This document shows positions 6,855 to 16,403 of a stretch of DNA of 64,000 bases, piece by piece. Every line of letters starts with the position of its first letter. Position 1 is the stretch's first letter. This DNA comes from an uncultured Eubacteriales bacterium (GTDB lineage: Bacteria; Bacillota; Clostridia; UBA1381; UMGS1253): positions 121,459 through 185,458 of the forward strand of contig CABUKE010000004.1 of the NCBI GenBank assembly GCA_902492065.1, given 5' to 3'. The notes below the pieces were generated by a model, which was not told the DNA's origin, made no database searches, and worked only from the letters and a program-made list of their open reading frames with translations. Position numbers and translations under genes: made by a program.

Positions 6855-8324
6855 GTGATAAAAAATATTTCAAGGGAAGATTATAACAAAGCCGGTGCAG
6901 CAATCTTGTGTATTGCTGCACTTCTTTTATCGGGCTGTTTTTATCCGACACAGTGCACAGCTATCCTTTTGCTGTTTGGCGTTTTATTGTTTTTTGTGAA
7001 GACAGGGGCGCCGGGCATGGGGATTTGGTGTGCGCTTTTTTGTTTTGCCGGGTTTTTGATTTCTGACCTTCTTTCGGGAAAAATGAATGCACCGCAGGAG
7101 ATAATGAAATATGCGTTTTTGTTTTTTCCACTGTTTATTGCCAGTCTGGAGGTTAAAAAAAGTATGCTGGCCGGGATATCGATTGGGGCGGTGTTACTGT
7201 CGGTAATCGCGATAGCTGGTATCTTGATACCAGCCCTGTCAGTAGGAGCCGGTTCTCTGCTGGAATATGAAAACACAATGGCGGTATTTGCGTGCCTGGG
7301 TGCGGCGGTAATGTTGTACTGCGCAGGGACAAACCCGGCGCGCCGGGGCTGGTACGGGTTACTGTTTGCACTCTGTCTGGCCGCTATGATTGCCGCAAAT
7401 TCCATCTTTTTATACGCGTGCATTGCAGCCGCACTTGCTGTCGTACTTTGTCTGCGGTTCAAACACGCATGGTATTATGTGGTTGGAGCGGTGGCAGCAG
7501 CGGGGATTTTACTTGTCGGTTTGTTTGTTATGGGAAAGGAAGAACTCGTATTATCCTCAACCGTGGCGAGCCGCCTTATCTACTGGCAGGATGCGCTTGG
7601 GCTTGTGATGCAGCATCCGTTTGGAATTGGGGTCTATGGCTGGGAGAATGCGCAATATGCGGCACAGACCGCTTCCTATTCGGTCAAATATGTCCACAAT
7701 TCGATTCTTCAATTGCTGTTAGACGGCGGTGTGCTTGCGGCGGCGGGGTACATAGGGTTTGTTTGCTATGGGATTGGAAAAACAATTAAACAGTACCGTA
7801 CAAACCGGGATATATACAGCTTGCTTCTTGTATTTTTGCTTCTCGTTTTTGCGTTGCACGCGTTGTTTGACTTTGACCAGGCATATGGGGCGTATTTGCT
7901 TGTAATAGGCGTATGCATTTCACTTTCGGGAAGGGCTGTGACGCGTAAATTTCCAACAGCGGCCGCGGCGCTGTGTGTTGTAGCTTTGCTGGGAATTTTT
8001 ACTCAATTTTATACCGTGCCTGAAGAAGAGGATACAGGTGTTATGGCTTTGACCGCGCAATGGCAGGCAGCGTATGATACGAAGGATTACGAGCGCGCCT
8101 GCGTGCTTGCCGAGGAGCTTTTGGCGGCTGCACCGCGCCAGCAGGCAGCGTATGACGCTGCGTATCTTTCAATTGACAAGTTGGAAGAATTGGGGTATAG
8201 TAATAAGTATGAGGATGCGAAAGAGAAACTGCGCCAGCAGGCGGAGCGAGTCAATGCATCCATGCATCCATTGGTGAAGTATCTTGACCGGCATCAGCAG
8301 ATTGTTCTGCCTGCTGTGGAATAG
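6855..8324 (+). CDS. O-antigen ligase / Wzy-type membrane protein
   Basis: Integral membrane protein of 489 residues with about ten to twelve helices. The Wzy_C-type region lies around residues 245-340 and includes RLIYWQDALGLVMQHPFGIGVYGWEN and VHNSILQLLLDGG, the long loop typical of glycan ligases and polymerases. The last 90 residues form a soluble helical tail resembling one or two TPR-like hairpins. GTG 6855 follows TTGGAGG by 7 bases. It is probably involved in joining or polymerising a surface glycan. It lies 15 bases before a secreted protein gene and is probably cotranscribed. The substrate cannot be told. Confidence 0.75.
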   Translation: MIKNISREDYNKAGAAILCIAALLLSGCFYPTQCTAILLLFGVLLFFVKTGAPGMGIWCALFCFAGFLISDLLSGKMNAPQEIMKYAFLFFPLFIASLEVKKSMLAGISIGAVLLSVIAIAGILIPALSVGAGSLLEYENTMAVFACLGAAVMLYCAGTNPARRGWYGLLFALCLAAMIAANSIFLYACIAAALAVVLCLRFKHAWYYVVGAVAAAGILLVGLFVMGKEELVLSSTVASRLIYWQDALGLVMQHPFGIGVYGWENAQYAAQTASYSVKYVHNSILQLLLDGGVLAAAGYIGFVCYGIGKTIKQYRTNRDIYSLLLVFLLLVFALHALFDFDQAYGAYLLVIGVCISLSGRAVTRKFPTAAAALCVVALLGIFTQFYTVPEEEDTGVMALTAQWQAAYDTKDYERACVLAEELLAAAPRQQAAYDAAYLSIDKLEELGYSNKYEDAKEKLRQQAERVNASMHPLVKYLDRHQQIVLPAVE

Positions 8325-8339
8325 GAGTGGATTGGGTAA

Positions 8340-10433
8340 ATGAAACAGGGACTTGCAAAAATACTGGCAGCAATATTGATTTTGAACCTGTTTGCCTATA
8401 CAGGGGTAAGTGCGCAGGAGCAGGAGACGCTGTACATAGATGGTATCGCGGTGCATGTTTCGCAGGAGATAGACGACGCGCCTATGGTGCCGCTTTCTGA
8501 ACTCGCACCCTTGGGATTATCCTATACATTGGCAGAAAACGGTATCTCCATTACAGATGGCCAAAAAACGGCGGCTCTGTTTTTGGAAACGTCAATTGTA
8601 ATGGTAGATGGCGAGCCGGTATCCTATGCCAATGCAGTTTATGGTACAGAGGGACAGGTGGAGCAAATCAACGCTTTGCTGTTATGTGATCTGTTTGGCC
8701 TCACCCGTTCGGAGCTGAAGCCTGCACAAAAGACGGTTGTGGCGGCATCTGTTGAAGGAACAGTGAGCGGGACGGTTTCCCTGCCGGAGGGATATACGGC
8801 AAAGGAAAGAGTTTATGTAACGGTTATGCTGCGCAGTGCGGCGTTCCCCTATGCGGTCGTGGCTTCGTCTTCTTTACAGATTACGACTGATTCGAGAGAT
8901 GTTGACTTTGAATTAGATATGCCAGCCGGTTTAGAAAATGGCGTTTGGCTTTCCTATCAAATATACAGCGACAGGGACGGCCTGTATAATATGGGGTATT
9001 ACACAAGCAGCGGTACAACCATTGACCGGAGCCGGGCCGATGTGCTTACGGAAGGAGTATCCGGCCTGACATTCCCGCTGATTCCGACCAGTCAAGTACA
9101 GGCCGAAGTTTTGATGCCAGACGGCCGAAAAGCGGGGGGCGACATCCGGGGTACGGTTTATGTTGTTCCCAATATTACGCTGGGCACGGGCAGCAGCTAT
9201 ACCATATCCTCTGACAGCGGTGTTGTCATTGCACAGGGAGCGGAGCGCGGCAAGGTCGTGTTTGATTTACCGGTGCAGGACGATATACAGTATAAGCTGG
9301 GACTGCGGTTCATGACGGGTGACGATACGGTATTTAATACGGTGTATTATAAAGACGGGGACGGTGCGACATCGTCCCGGCAATTGGCGGCGTCTGTTTC
9401 AAATGAGACTGAAGATATTTTGCTCCCGCTTCTTGAAAAACGGAGGATATCCGGCATCGTGGAACATGCTGGGCAGGCGTGCGAGATTATTGCAATTGGG
9501 CAGGACGAGGCAGGAAAACACAAGGACATCAATGAATCGGTGTTTTACACGAAAGCATATTCGTCGGAGGACTCCGGCGCATTCGAACTGGAGATTCCGG
9601 CAGATATCACCGACTATATACTGGGAATCAAATACATTGCGGCAGATATCAGCGATTTGCAGTATTATTCGGCAAATGGCCTTGTCAAGAATATTCAGGA
9701 TGCGGATGTGCTCCACGCCGAGTCCGATGTAGACGGCATTGTGATTGACGCTTCAAGCACGTACACAGGCGTGCCGGTCCAGTTGCTTGGATACACGCTG
9801 GAAAACGACGGCAAGTTCCAGATTGGCTATGAAAATATAACAGGTGTAGAACAAAATGGCGTTACTGCGTTTGCGGCTTATTACAGCGGCGATAACCGCC
9901 TGCTCGGAATATCGAGCGAAAGGCTGGACATTGCTGCGGGGGAGAGCGGCATCTTGCAGTTCAGCACTGCGCCGGCAGGCGGGCAGTCAATCGCAAAGGC
10001 GAAGGTATTTCTTTGGGACGATGTACAGAATCCTGTGTCGGATGTGAAGATCATTGACTGGTCAATGGATACGGAACACTATGCGGGGATGTATGTCAAT
10101 AATGTAAAACGCGATACAAGCCCAGACAATTTCTTTTCTGCCTGTGGCGCATTAATGGTATCAAAAGAGCTGGCGGCGGAGGCGTTTGGGCTTGACGTAA
10201 CGACTGAAGGAAACACAGTGACATTTATAAAAAATACGGATCGTGTTACATTGACCTGTGGCAATTTAACAGCGCAGGTAAATGGGGCACCGGTTAGAAT
10301 GACAGCTATGCCAATGCAGGTGGGGCAGACGATTATGGTCCCGCTTCTGTCAGTTGCGGAGTTTTTTGGCTTTACAAAGAATTATTATAATCGGACAAGC
10401 CGTTATCTGTATTTGGCGGAAACAATATTATAG
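8340..10433 (+). CDS. Large secreted protein with terminal stalk (copper-amine-oxidase N-like) domains
   Basis: A 697-residue exported protein with a signal peptide (1-25). Residues about 28-125 look like a stalk or copper amine oxidase N-terminal-like domain (LYIDGIAVHVSQEIDDAPMVPLSEL). The middle is long and beta-rich, with repeated folds of the form SGTVSLPEGY or RISGIVEHAG. The C-terminus (about 585-697) repeats the stalk pattern (MYVNNVKRDTSPDNFFSACGALMVSKELA and MVPLLSVAEFFGF). Such stalk domains are common in clostridial surface proteins. No enzyme motif is seen. It may act at the surface together with the upstream polymerase. Confidence 0.72.
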   Translation: MKQGLAKILAAILILNLFAYTGVSAQEQETLYIDGIAVHVSQEIDDAPMVPLSELAPLGLSYTLAENGISITDGQKTAALFLETSIVMVDGEPVSYANAVYGTEGQVEQINALLLCDLFGLTRSELKPAQKTVVAASVEGTVSGTVSLPEGYTAKERVYVTVMLRSAAFPYAVVASSSLQITTDSRDVDFELDMPAGLENGVWLSYQIYSDRDGLYNMGYYTSSGTTIDRSRADVLTEGVSGLTFPLIPTSQVQAEVLMPDGRKAGGDIRGTVYVVPNITLGTGSSYTISSDSGVVIAQGAERGKVVFDLPVQDDIQYKLGLRFMTGDDTVFNTVYYKDGDGATSSRQLAASVSNETEDILLPLLEKRRISGIVEHAGQACEIIAIGQDEAGKHKDINESVFYTKAYSSEDSGAFELEIPADITDYILGIKYIAADISDLQYYSANGLVKNIQDADVLHAESDVDGIVIDASSTYTGVPVQLLGYTLENDGKFQIGYENITGVEQNGVTAFAAYYSGDNRLLGISSERLDIAAGESGILQFSTAPAGGQSIAKAKVFLWDDVQNPVSDVKIIDWSMDTEHYAGMYVNNVKRDTSPDNFFSACGALMVSKELAAEAFGLDVTTEGNTVTFIKNTDRVTLTCGNLTAQVNGAPVRMTAMPMQVGQTIMVPLLSVAEFFGFTKNYYNRTSRYLYLAETIL

Positions 10434-10445
10434 TTATAATTATGT

Positions 10446-10580
10446 AGGGAACGGGCTGGGTCTGTTCCCTGCTGCCATTTTAAATAGATGAGCGGCGAAT
10501 ACATTCATATCTAAAAGGGGGAACGATACATTCCTAATGCTCCTTTCCGGCTTAAGTGCCTGTTTGCCTGAATTAGGAAT
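10446..10580 (+). promoter_or_regulatory. Two inverted repeats upstream of the LacI gene
   Basis: AGGGAAC / GTTCCCT (10446-10452, 10464-10470) forms a hairpin with no T-run, perhaps a weak terminator. ATTCCTAAT (10530-10538) and ATTAGGAAT (10572-10580) are perfect complements 33 bases apart. They could be an operator pair or a leader stem. The lacI gene starts 38 bases further on. Confidence 0.4.
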
Positions 10581-10617
10581 ATCGCGTGGCCGATAAGTCG
10601 GAGAAAGGAATAATAAA

Positions 10618-11616
10618 ATGAAAATAAAACAAGTCGCAGAACGGGCAGGTGTGTCGCAGTCTACAGTATCGCGCTTTATCAATGATTCTGGCTATATCAG
10701 CGCAGAAACAAGAAAGCGCGTCGAGGCCGCTATAGAGGAACTGGGCTTCCATATAGAGGATATGAGACCATTAAAAACGAAGAGGACGTATACAGTTGGC
10801 GTGGTTGTGCCACAGCTTGATGCAGAAATTCCGTCAAGGCTTATTCAGCAGATTACACTTTCCTGCCAGGAGCGGGGATATCATGTCATTTTGGCAAATA
10901 TGGATTTGGATCCCGAACGGGAGATTTTTTGTATTCGCGAGCTTTGCCAGCGTAAAGTCGAGGGAATTATTGTAGTGTCTATGGGAATTACACAGGAGCA
11001 TATTCAGATTGTAAAAAAGTTATCGGTACCGCTTGTGATTATTGGGCAGCAGGATGAGGCGCTGTGCTGTGTGACGAATGATGACTATAAAGCGGGGCGG
11101 GATGCTGCGGACTTTTTGATTGAGCGGCAATGTCGGAATTTTGGCTTGGTTAGTGTAGAGAAAAAAGACCCCGCTGTAGATGCATGTTGCCGCGGTTTTT
11201 ATGACTTTGTTTATGAGGGACACCGAGGAGCTGAGGTGCGGCGTATTATGGAGGGAAACTCCAGTGAGGCTGCGGGGTATGAAGCGGCCAAAACAGTATG
11301 TGAAGGGACAGATGCTGTTTTTTGTTCCACAGACCAGATGGCGTGCGGCGTACTGCGTTATATGAGGGAAAATCAAATATGTGTACCGGAGGCATGCTCC
11401 ATTATGGGAGTGGGAAATCACTGTATATCGCAGGTGATCTCTCCGCCACTGACGACAATCGAATATGACCAGGAAACAATTGGCGCACTTGCGGTGGAAA
11501 AGCTGTTTTTACAGATAGAAAGCGGAAAAAAAGAGATAGGAGTTACCTTTGTACCATATACGATTATAGAAAGGGGGACAACGCGGGATGAAGAAGGAAA
11601 TCATAACAATCGGTGA
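10618..11616 (+). CDS. LacI-family transcriptional regulator, probably of fructokinase
   Basis: A 332-residue regulator with an N-terminal HTH and hinge helix (KQVAERAGVSQSTVSRFINDSG, about residues 4-25) and a periplasmic-binding-protein-like effector domain (about 60-330, with GVVVPQLDAEIPSRLIQQI). Members bind a sugar or sugar phosphate and repress nearby operons. It overlaps the start of the fructokinase gene by 29 bases, so the two are cotranscribed; the ligand may be sucrose or fructose related, by inference from that neighbour. AGAAAGGA precedes the ATG. Confidence 0.9.
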   Translation: MKIKQVAERAGVSQSTVSRFINDSGYISAETRKRVEAAIEELGFHIEDMRPLKTKRTYTVGVVVPQLDAEIPSRLIQQITLSCQERGYHVILANMDLDPEREIFCIRELCQRKVEGIIVVSMGITQEHIQIVKKLSVPLVIIGQQDEALCCVTNDDYKAGRDAADFLIERQCRNFGLVSVEKKDPAVDACCRGFYDFVYEGHRGAEVRRIMEGNSSEAAGYEAAKTVCEGTDAVFCSTDQMACGVLRYMRENQICVPEACSIMGVGNHCISQVISPPLTTIEYDQETIGALAVEKLFLQIESGKKEIGVTFVPYTIIERGTTRDEEGNHNNR

Positions 11617-12571
11617 GGCGCTGATTGACTTTATTCCGCAGCAGACGGGGATAGATTTAAAGGATGTGGAGGGATTTGTGCGCCGGGCCGGCGGTGCGCC
11701 AGCCAACGTGGCGGCCGCTGCGGCAAAGCTTGGCGCGTGCTCGTCGGTGATTACGCAGGTGGGCAAAGATGCTTTCGGCGATTATATTGTGGCTACACTC
11801 GAGCGTGCCGGCGTTGGAACGGATAAAATATTTCGTACAGCAGAGGCAAACACAGCGCTGGCCTTTGTGTCGCTTACGGAGGCGGGGGAGCGGAGCTTCT
11901 CGTTTTACCGGAAACCGTGTGCCGACCTTCTGCTCGATGAAGAGAAGATACAGCCCCGATTGTTTGCCGACTGTTATGCACTCCATTTTTGCAGTGTGGA
12001 CTTGATTGAATCGCCTATGAAGCACGCGCACCGGAAAGCGATTTCACTTGCAAAGGAGGCGGGCGCGCTCATCAGCTTTGACCCGAATGTGCGCCTGCCG
12101 CTTTTTGAAAGGCCGGAGGAGTGCCGGGAGGCTGTTTTGGAGTTTTTGCCGTACGCGGACATTATAAAGGTATCGGATGATGAGCTGTTGTTTTTGTTTG
12201 GCAGCGAGGATATTGAAGTAATAAAAAAGGCAGTGTTTGGTGCGGGCGCGCGGATGCTGATTCTTACACGCGGAGCAGATGGTTCCGCAGTTTATTTGAA
12301 AAACGGCAATATGGCTGTGGCTGCGGGCACGCCTGTACAGGTTGCCGATACAACCGGAGCGGGTGACTCGCATATTGGTGCGTTTTTGTATGGACTGCTG
12401 CAAGAGGGCATTTCACGGGCGGAAATCGACGCAGTGCCGACAGATACGCTCCAGCGCATATTGGAATTCGCCGGGGCGTATTCGGCATATACGACGACAA
12501 AGCCGGGAGCAATTGAGGCGATGGCGACACAGAGCGAGATTGCAGCGTTTCTACAGGAAATAAAAAGATAA
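11588..12571 (+). CDS. scrK: PfkB-family fructokinase
   Basis: Phosphorylates fructose at C6 with ATP, feeding glycolysis. The 327 residues have the ribokinase-fold features of the family: N-terminal GEALIDFIP, the GGAPANVAAAAAKLG motif, and the C-terminal anion hole and catalytic base in DTTGAGDSHIGAF. The latter has SHIG where AF usually follows GD directly, a small departure. ATG 11588 lies inside the 3' end of lacI. The symbol reflects similarity to sucrose-linked kinases; no sucrose hydrolase or transporter is present nearby, so other ketoses or deoxy sugars remain possible. Confidence 0.82.
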   Translation: MKKEIITIGEALIDFIPQQTGIDLKDVEGFVRRAGGAPANVAAAAAKLGACSSVITQVGKDAFGDYIVATLERAGVGTDKIFRTAEANTALAFVSLTEAGERSFSFYRKPCADLLLDEEKIQPRLFADCYALHFCSVDLIESPMKHAHRKAISLAKEAGALISFDPNVRLPLFERPEECREAVLEFLPYADIIKVSDDELLFLFGSEDIEVIKKAVFGAGARMLILTRGADGSAVYLKNGNMAVAAGTPVQVADTTGAGDSHIGAFLYGLLQEGISRAEIDAVPTDTLQRILEFAGAYSAYTTTKPGAIEAMATQSEIAAFLQEIKR

Positions 12572-12589
12572 AGAGTATTTTTGTATATA

Positions 12590-12623
12590 AAAAACTCCCA
12601 GCGGATAACCGCCGGGAGTTTTT
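12590..12623. terminator. Bidirectional terminator between fructokinase and nifJ
   Basis: Long stem AAAAACTCCC.GCGG / CCGC.GGGAGTTTTT with a four-base loop, between convergent genes. Confidence 0.9.
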
Positions 12624-12639
12624 CTATTTTATTTAAGTC

Positions 12640-15600
12640 TTACTCAAACAGCTTGCCATATTTTACCCAATGATCGTGACGCTCTTTTGCCTGCTTTTCA
12701 GCTTCCGCAAAGAGTTCTTCTGCACGCTCTGGGAATTTACGCGCCAGCGAGCTGTAACGTACTTCGTTCATGATAAAGTCTCTGTACGACTCGGTCGGAT
12801 CCTTCGAATCCATCATAAACGGTACCTTGCCCTCTGCGCTCAGACGCGGGTCAAAGCGGAACGTCTGCCAGTAACCGGCCATAACCGCATTTTTGATAAC
12901 CTTCTGCGTGTCGGTCATACCGCCCTTGATACCGTGGTTGATGCACGGTGCATAGCCGATAATGAGCGACGGGCCGTTGTAGCTTACCGCTTCCTTGATT
13001 GCCTTAACCGTCTGCGCCATATCGTAGCCGAGCGCAACCTGTGCTACGTATACATAGCCGTACGACATTGCAATCTCTGCCAGGTTCTTCTTCTTGATTG
13101 GCTTACCGCCTGCAGCAAACTGTGCAACTGCACCGGTCGGCGTAGACTTGGAAGCCTGGCCGCCCGTGTTGGAGTAAACCTCTGTGTCGAATACCATTAC
13201 GTTTACATCCTCACCGGAAGCAAGTACATGGTCGAGGCCGCCGAAGCCGATATCGTATGCCCAGCCGTCGCCGCCGAAGATCCATACTGCCTTCTTCGAG
13301 AGGAAGTCTTTATAATCGAGGACAGCCTTCGCCTCTGCACTGCCGTTCTTTTCAAGCGCAGCAACGAGGTCGTCAGTTGCCTTTGCATTTGCTTCACCGT
13401 CGTTGTAGGTATCCATCCATACGTCGTAAGCAGCCTTTACACCTGCGTCGTCAATTGCAGCAATCTCGTTTGACAGACGCGAACGGAGCTGTTTTGCCGC
13501 GATTTCCATACCCAGACCGTGCTCTGCATTGTCCTCAAACAGGGAGTTCGCCCAAGCTGGACCATGACCCTTATAATTCGTCGTGTACGGCGTCGACGGT
13601 GCGCTGCCGCCCCAAATAGACGAGCAACCTGTTGCATTCGAGATGTAAGCCCGGTCGCCGCAAATCTGCGTAATCAGCTTTGCATACGGCGTTTCGCCGC
13701 AGCCTGCGCATGCGCCCGAGAACTCTAAGAGCGGCTGACGGAACTGCGAGTTCTTTGGATTGAGCGGAAGCTCAAGCAGCTCTTTCTTTACCGAAAGCGT
13801 ACGACCGTAGTCGAAGCCCTTTTGCGACTCTACCTGCGTGTCGATTGGCTTCATCACGAGCGCCTTTTCCTTCGCCGGGCAAACCTTTGCGCAGTTCGAG
13901 CAGCCTGTGCAGTCGAACGTGCTGACCGTCATGGCGTACAGATAATTCTCCATGCCCTTGCCGTTCATCTTCTTGAACTTCATGCCTTCCGGCGCGTTCT
14001 TTGCTTCTTCTTCTGTCATAACAGCCGGACGGATAACCGCGTGCGGGCAAACGAGCGAGCACTGGTTACACTGGATACAATTCTCCGGAATCCACTCCGG
14101 CACCTCTACTGCGATACCGCGCTTTTCGTAAGCGGCGCTGCCCTGCGGCAGATGGCCGTCTACACGATCCATAAACGTCGAAACCGGAATCTTATCACCC
14201 TGCTGCGCGTTGCACGGCTCAAGGATATTCTTGATAAATGCCGGTACGTCCTTCTCTGCCTTCGGTGCGTCAACCGCATCCTTCCAGTCAGCCGGAACGT
14301 CGATCTTCTTAATATTCTTTTCACCTTCTGTAATTGCCGCATGGTTCATGCTGACAATCTTTTCGCCCTTTGCACCGAAGGACTTTACAACAGCAGCCTT
14401 CATATACTCAACCGCATCTGCAAACGGGATAACGTCTGCAATCTTGAAGAATGCGGACTGGAGCACGATGGAGGTCTTGTTGCCGAGACCGAGTTCTCTT
14501 GCAATGCCGATTGCATCGATCGTATAGAGCGAGATATTGTTCTCTGCAATATACTTCTTCATCTTTGCCGGCAGGCGCTTCGACAGCTCATCTACATCCC
14601 AAGCGCAGTTTAAGAGGAACTTGCCGCCCGGTACGAGGTCTTCTACCATGTCGTACTTGTCCACATAGGACGGGTTATGACATGCAACAAAGTTTGCCTT
14701 GTTGATGAGGTAGGTCGACTTGATTGGCTTTTTACCGAAACGCAGGTGCGAAACGGTGATACCGCCGGACTTCTTCGAGTCATATGCAAAGTACGCCTGT
14801 GCGTACAAATCAGTGTGGTCGCCGATGATTTTAATCGAGTTCTTGTTTGCACCAACTGTACCGTCCGAGCCAAGGCCCCAGAACTTACACGAAGTGTTGC
14901 CCTCTGCACTTGTATCCGGATGCTCAACGCGCGGCAGCGACAGGTGCGTAACATCATCGTCGATAGCAAGCGTGAAGCCTTTAACCGGCTCTGCGCTGTC
15001 AAGGTTTTTATATGTTGCAATGATGTCTGCCGGTACGGTGTCCTTCGAACCGAGGCCATAACGTCCACCAATAATCATCGGTGCATTTTCTTTCCCAGCG
15101 TAGCAAGCGCATACGTCGAGGTAAAGCGGCTCGCCGATGGAGCCCGGCTCCTTTGTACGGTCGAGAACCGCAATCTTCTTACATGTAGCCGGAACAGCCT
15201 TCAGGAAAGCGTCAACCGGGAACGGACGATAGAGACGTACCTTAATGAGACCGACCTTCTCGCCGTTAGCGTTCATGTAATCAATCGTTTCCTCGATTGT
15301 CTCACATACGCTGCCCATTGCTACGATGACTTTCTCCGCATCCGGCGCACCGTAGTAATTTACGAGGCCGTAATCCGTGCCGATCATCTCGTTTACTTTC
15401 TTCATATACTCTTCTACAACAGCCGGAATGTTGTTGTAGTACGTATTACATGCTTCCCTGTTCTGGAAGAAGATATCCGGGTTCTGAGCGCTACCGCGCA
15501 GTACTGGATGCTCCGGATTGAGCGAGCCGTTCCGGAATGCCTTTACCGCATCCATGTCAACGAGCTTTTTGAGGTCTTCATAATCCCAAACCTCAATTTT

Positions 15601-16143
15601 GTCGATCTCGTGTGACGTACGGAACCCGTCAAAGAAGTGCAAAAACGGAACGCGGCCCTTAATCGCAGAAAGGTGTGCGATTGCGCCGAGGTCCATAACC
15701 TCCTGCGGGCTGTTCGAGCACAGCATTGCATAACCCGTCTGCCGGCATGCCATTACGTCGGAGTGATCGCCGAAAATGTTAAGCGCGTGCGACGCAACGC
15801 AGCGTGCGCTTACATGGATAACCGACGGCAAAAGCTCGCCCGCCATCTTATACATGTTCGGAATCATCAAAAGCAGGCCCTGCGACGCCGTGTACGTCGT
15901 CGTGAGCGCGCCCGCAGCCAGAGAGCCGTGTACCGCACCTGCCGCGCCTGCCTCGGACTGCATCTCAACAACCTTGACCGGCTGGCCAAAGATATTCTCC
16001 CGCTTGTCAACGGCCCACTCATCCGTCACTTCCGCCATAACGGAAGAAGGCGTAATTGGGTAGATCGCCGCTACGTCCGTAAAGGCGTAGGATGCCCAAG
16101 CGGCGGCGTTGTTGCCGTCCATTGTTTTCATCTTTCTTGCCAT
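12640..16143 (-). CDS. nifJ: Pyruvate:ferredoxin (flavodoxin) oxidoreductase
   Basis: Oxidises pyruvate with CoA to acetyl-CoA and CO2, reducing ferredoxin; the central fermentation enzyme of Clostridia. One 1167-residue chain carries all domains in order: the pyruvate/TPP Pyr domain (AIYPITPSSVMAE near the N-terminus), domain II, the gamma domain (GLGSDGTVGANKNSIKIIG), a double 4Fe-4S ferredoxin domain (CIQCNQCSLVCPHA and CTGCSNCAKVCPA), and the C-terminal TPP domain (GCSSIWGGSAP, GGDGWAYDIG). ATG 16143 follows GAGGAGGAAG. It has a perfect consensus promoter and probably supplies ferredoxin to the nearby hydrogenase. Confidence 0.98.
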   Translation of the reverse strand: MARKMKTMDGNNAAAWASYAFTDVAAIYPITPSSVMAEVTDEWAVDKRENIFGQPVKVVEMQSEAGAAGAVHGSLAAGALTTTYTASQGLLLMIPNMYKMAGELLPSVIHVSARCVASHALNIFGDHSDVMACRQTGYAMLCSNSPQEVMDLGAIAHLSAIKGRVPFLHFFDGFRTSHEIDKIEVWDYEDLKKLVDMDAVKAFRNGSLNPEHPVLRGSAQNPDIFFQNREACNTYYNNIPAVVEEYMKKVNEMIGTDYGLVNYYGAPDAEKVIVAMGSVCETIEETIDYMNANGEKVGLIKVRLYRPFPVDAFLKAVPATCKKIAVLDRTKEPGSIGEPLYLDVCACYAGKENAPMIIGGRYGLGSKDTVPADIIATYKNLDSAEPVKGFTLAIDDDVTHLSLPRVEHPDTSAEGNTSCKFWGLGSDGTVGANKNSIKIIGDHTDLYAQAYFAYDSKKSGGITVSHLRFGKKPIKSTYLINKANFVACHNPSYVDKYDMVEDLVPGGKFLLNCAWDVDELSKRLPAKMKKYIAENNISLYTIDAIGIARELGLGNKTSIVLQSAFFKIADVIPFADAVEYMKAAVVKSFGAKGEKIVSMNHAAITEGEKNIKKIDVPADWKDAVDAPKAEKDVPAFIKNILEPCNAQQGDKIPVSTFMDRVDGHLPQGSAAYEKRGIAVEVPEWIPENCIQCNQCSLVCPHAVIRPAVMTEEEAKNAPEGMKFKKMNGKGMENYLYAMTVSTFDCTGCSNCAKVCPAKEKALVMKPIDTQVESQKGFDYGRTLSVKKELLELPLNPKNSQFRQPLLEFSGACAGCGETPYAKLITQICGDRAYISNATGCSSIWGGSAPSTPYTTNYKGHGPAWANSLFEDNAEHGLGMEIAAKQLRSRLSNEIAAIDDAGVKAAYDVWMDTYNDGEANAKATDDLVAALEKNGSAEAKAVLDYKDFLSKKAVWIFGGDGWAYDIGFGGLDHVLASGEDVNVMVFDTEVYSNTGGQASKSTPTGAVAQFAAGGKPIKKKNLAEIAMSYGYVYVAQVALGYDMAQTVKAIKEAVSYNGPSLIIGYAPCINHGIKGGMTDTQKVIKNAVMAGYWQTFRFDPRLSAEGKVPFMMDSKDPTESYRDFIMNEVRYSSLARKFPERAEELFAEAEKQAKERHDHWVKYGKLFE

Positions 16144-16202
16144 GAAACTTCCTCCTCTATTCATATTCATAAGTAAGATAAAGCATAATATTTACCTCAC
16201 AT

Positions 16203-16231
16203 ATTATAACAATATTTGAACAGCCTGTCAA
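16203..16231 (-). promoter_or_regulatory. Consensus promoter of nifJ
   Basis: Minus strand: TTGACA, 17 bases, TATAAT, about 60 bases before the ATG. The exact consensus suits a highly expressed gene. Confidence 0.88.
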
Positions 16232-16403
16232 GCAAATAACAAGCCGTTTTGCCGCTTTGCGCGCGAAAGAACAGGACGCGCAAAATTTGTGTGCGATTTG
16301 TGACAAAAAGGCGCAAAAACACGGTTTGTTTTTGTGCGGGGGACAATTGGGAGGCGCGCGCATATACTGGAATATGACAAAATATACGAAGGGAGCCACC
16401 ATT

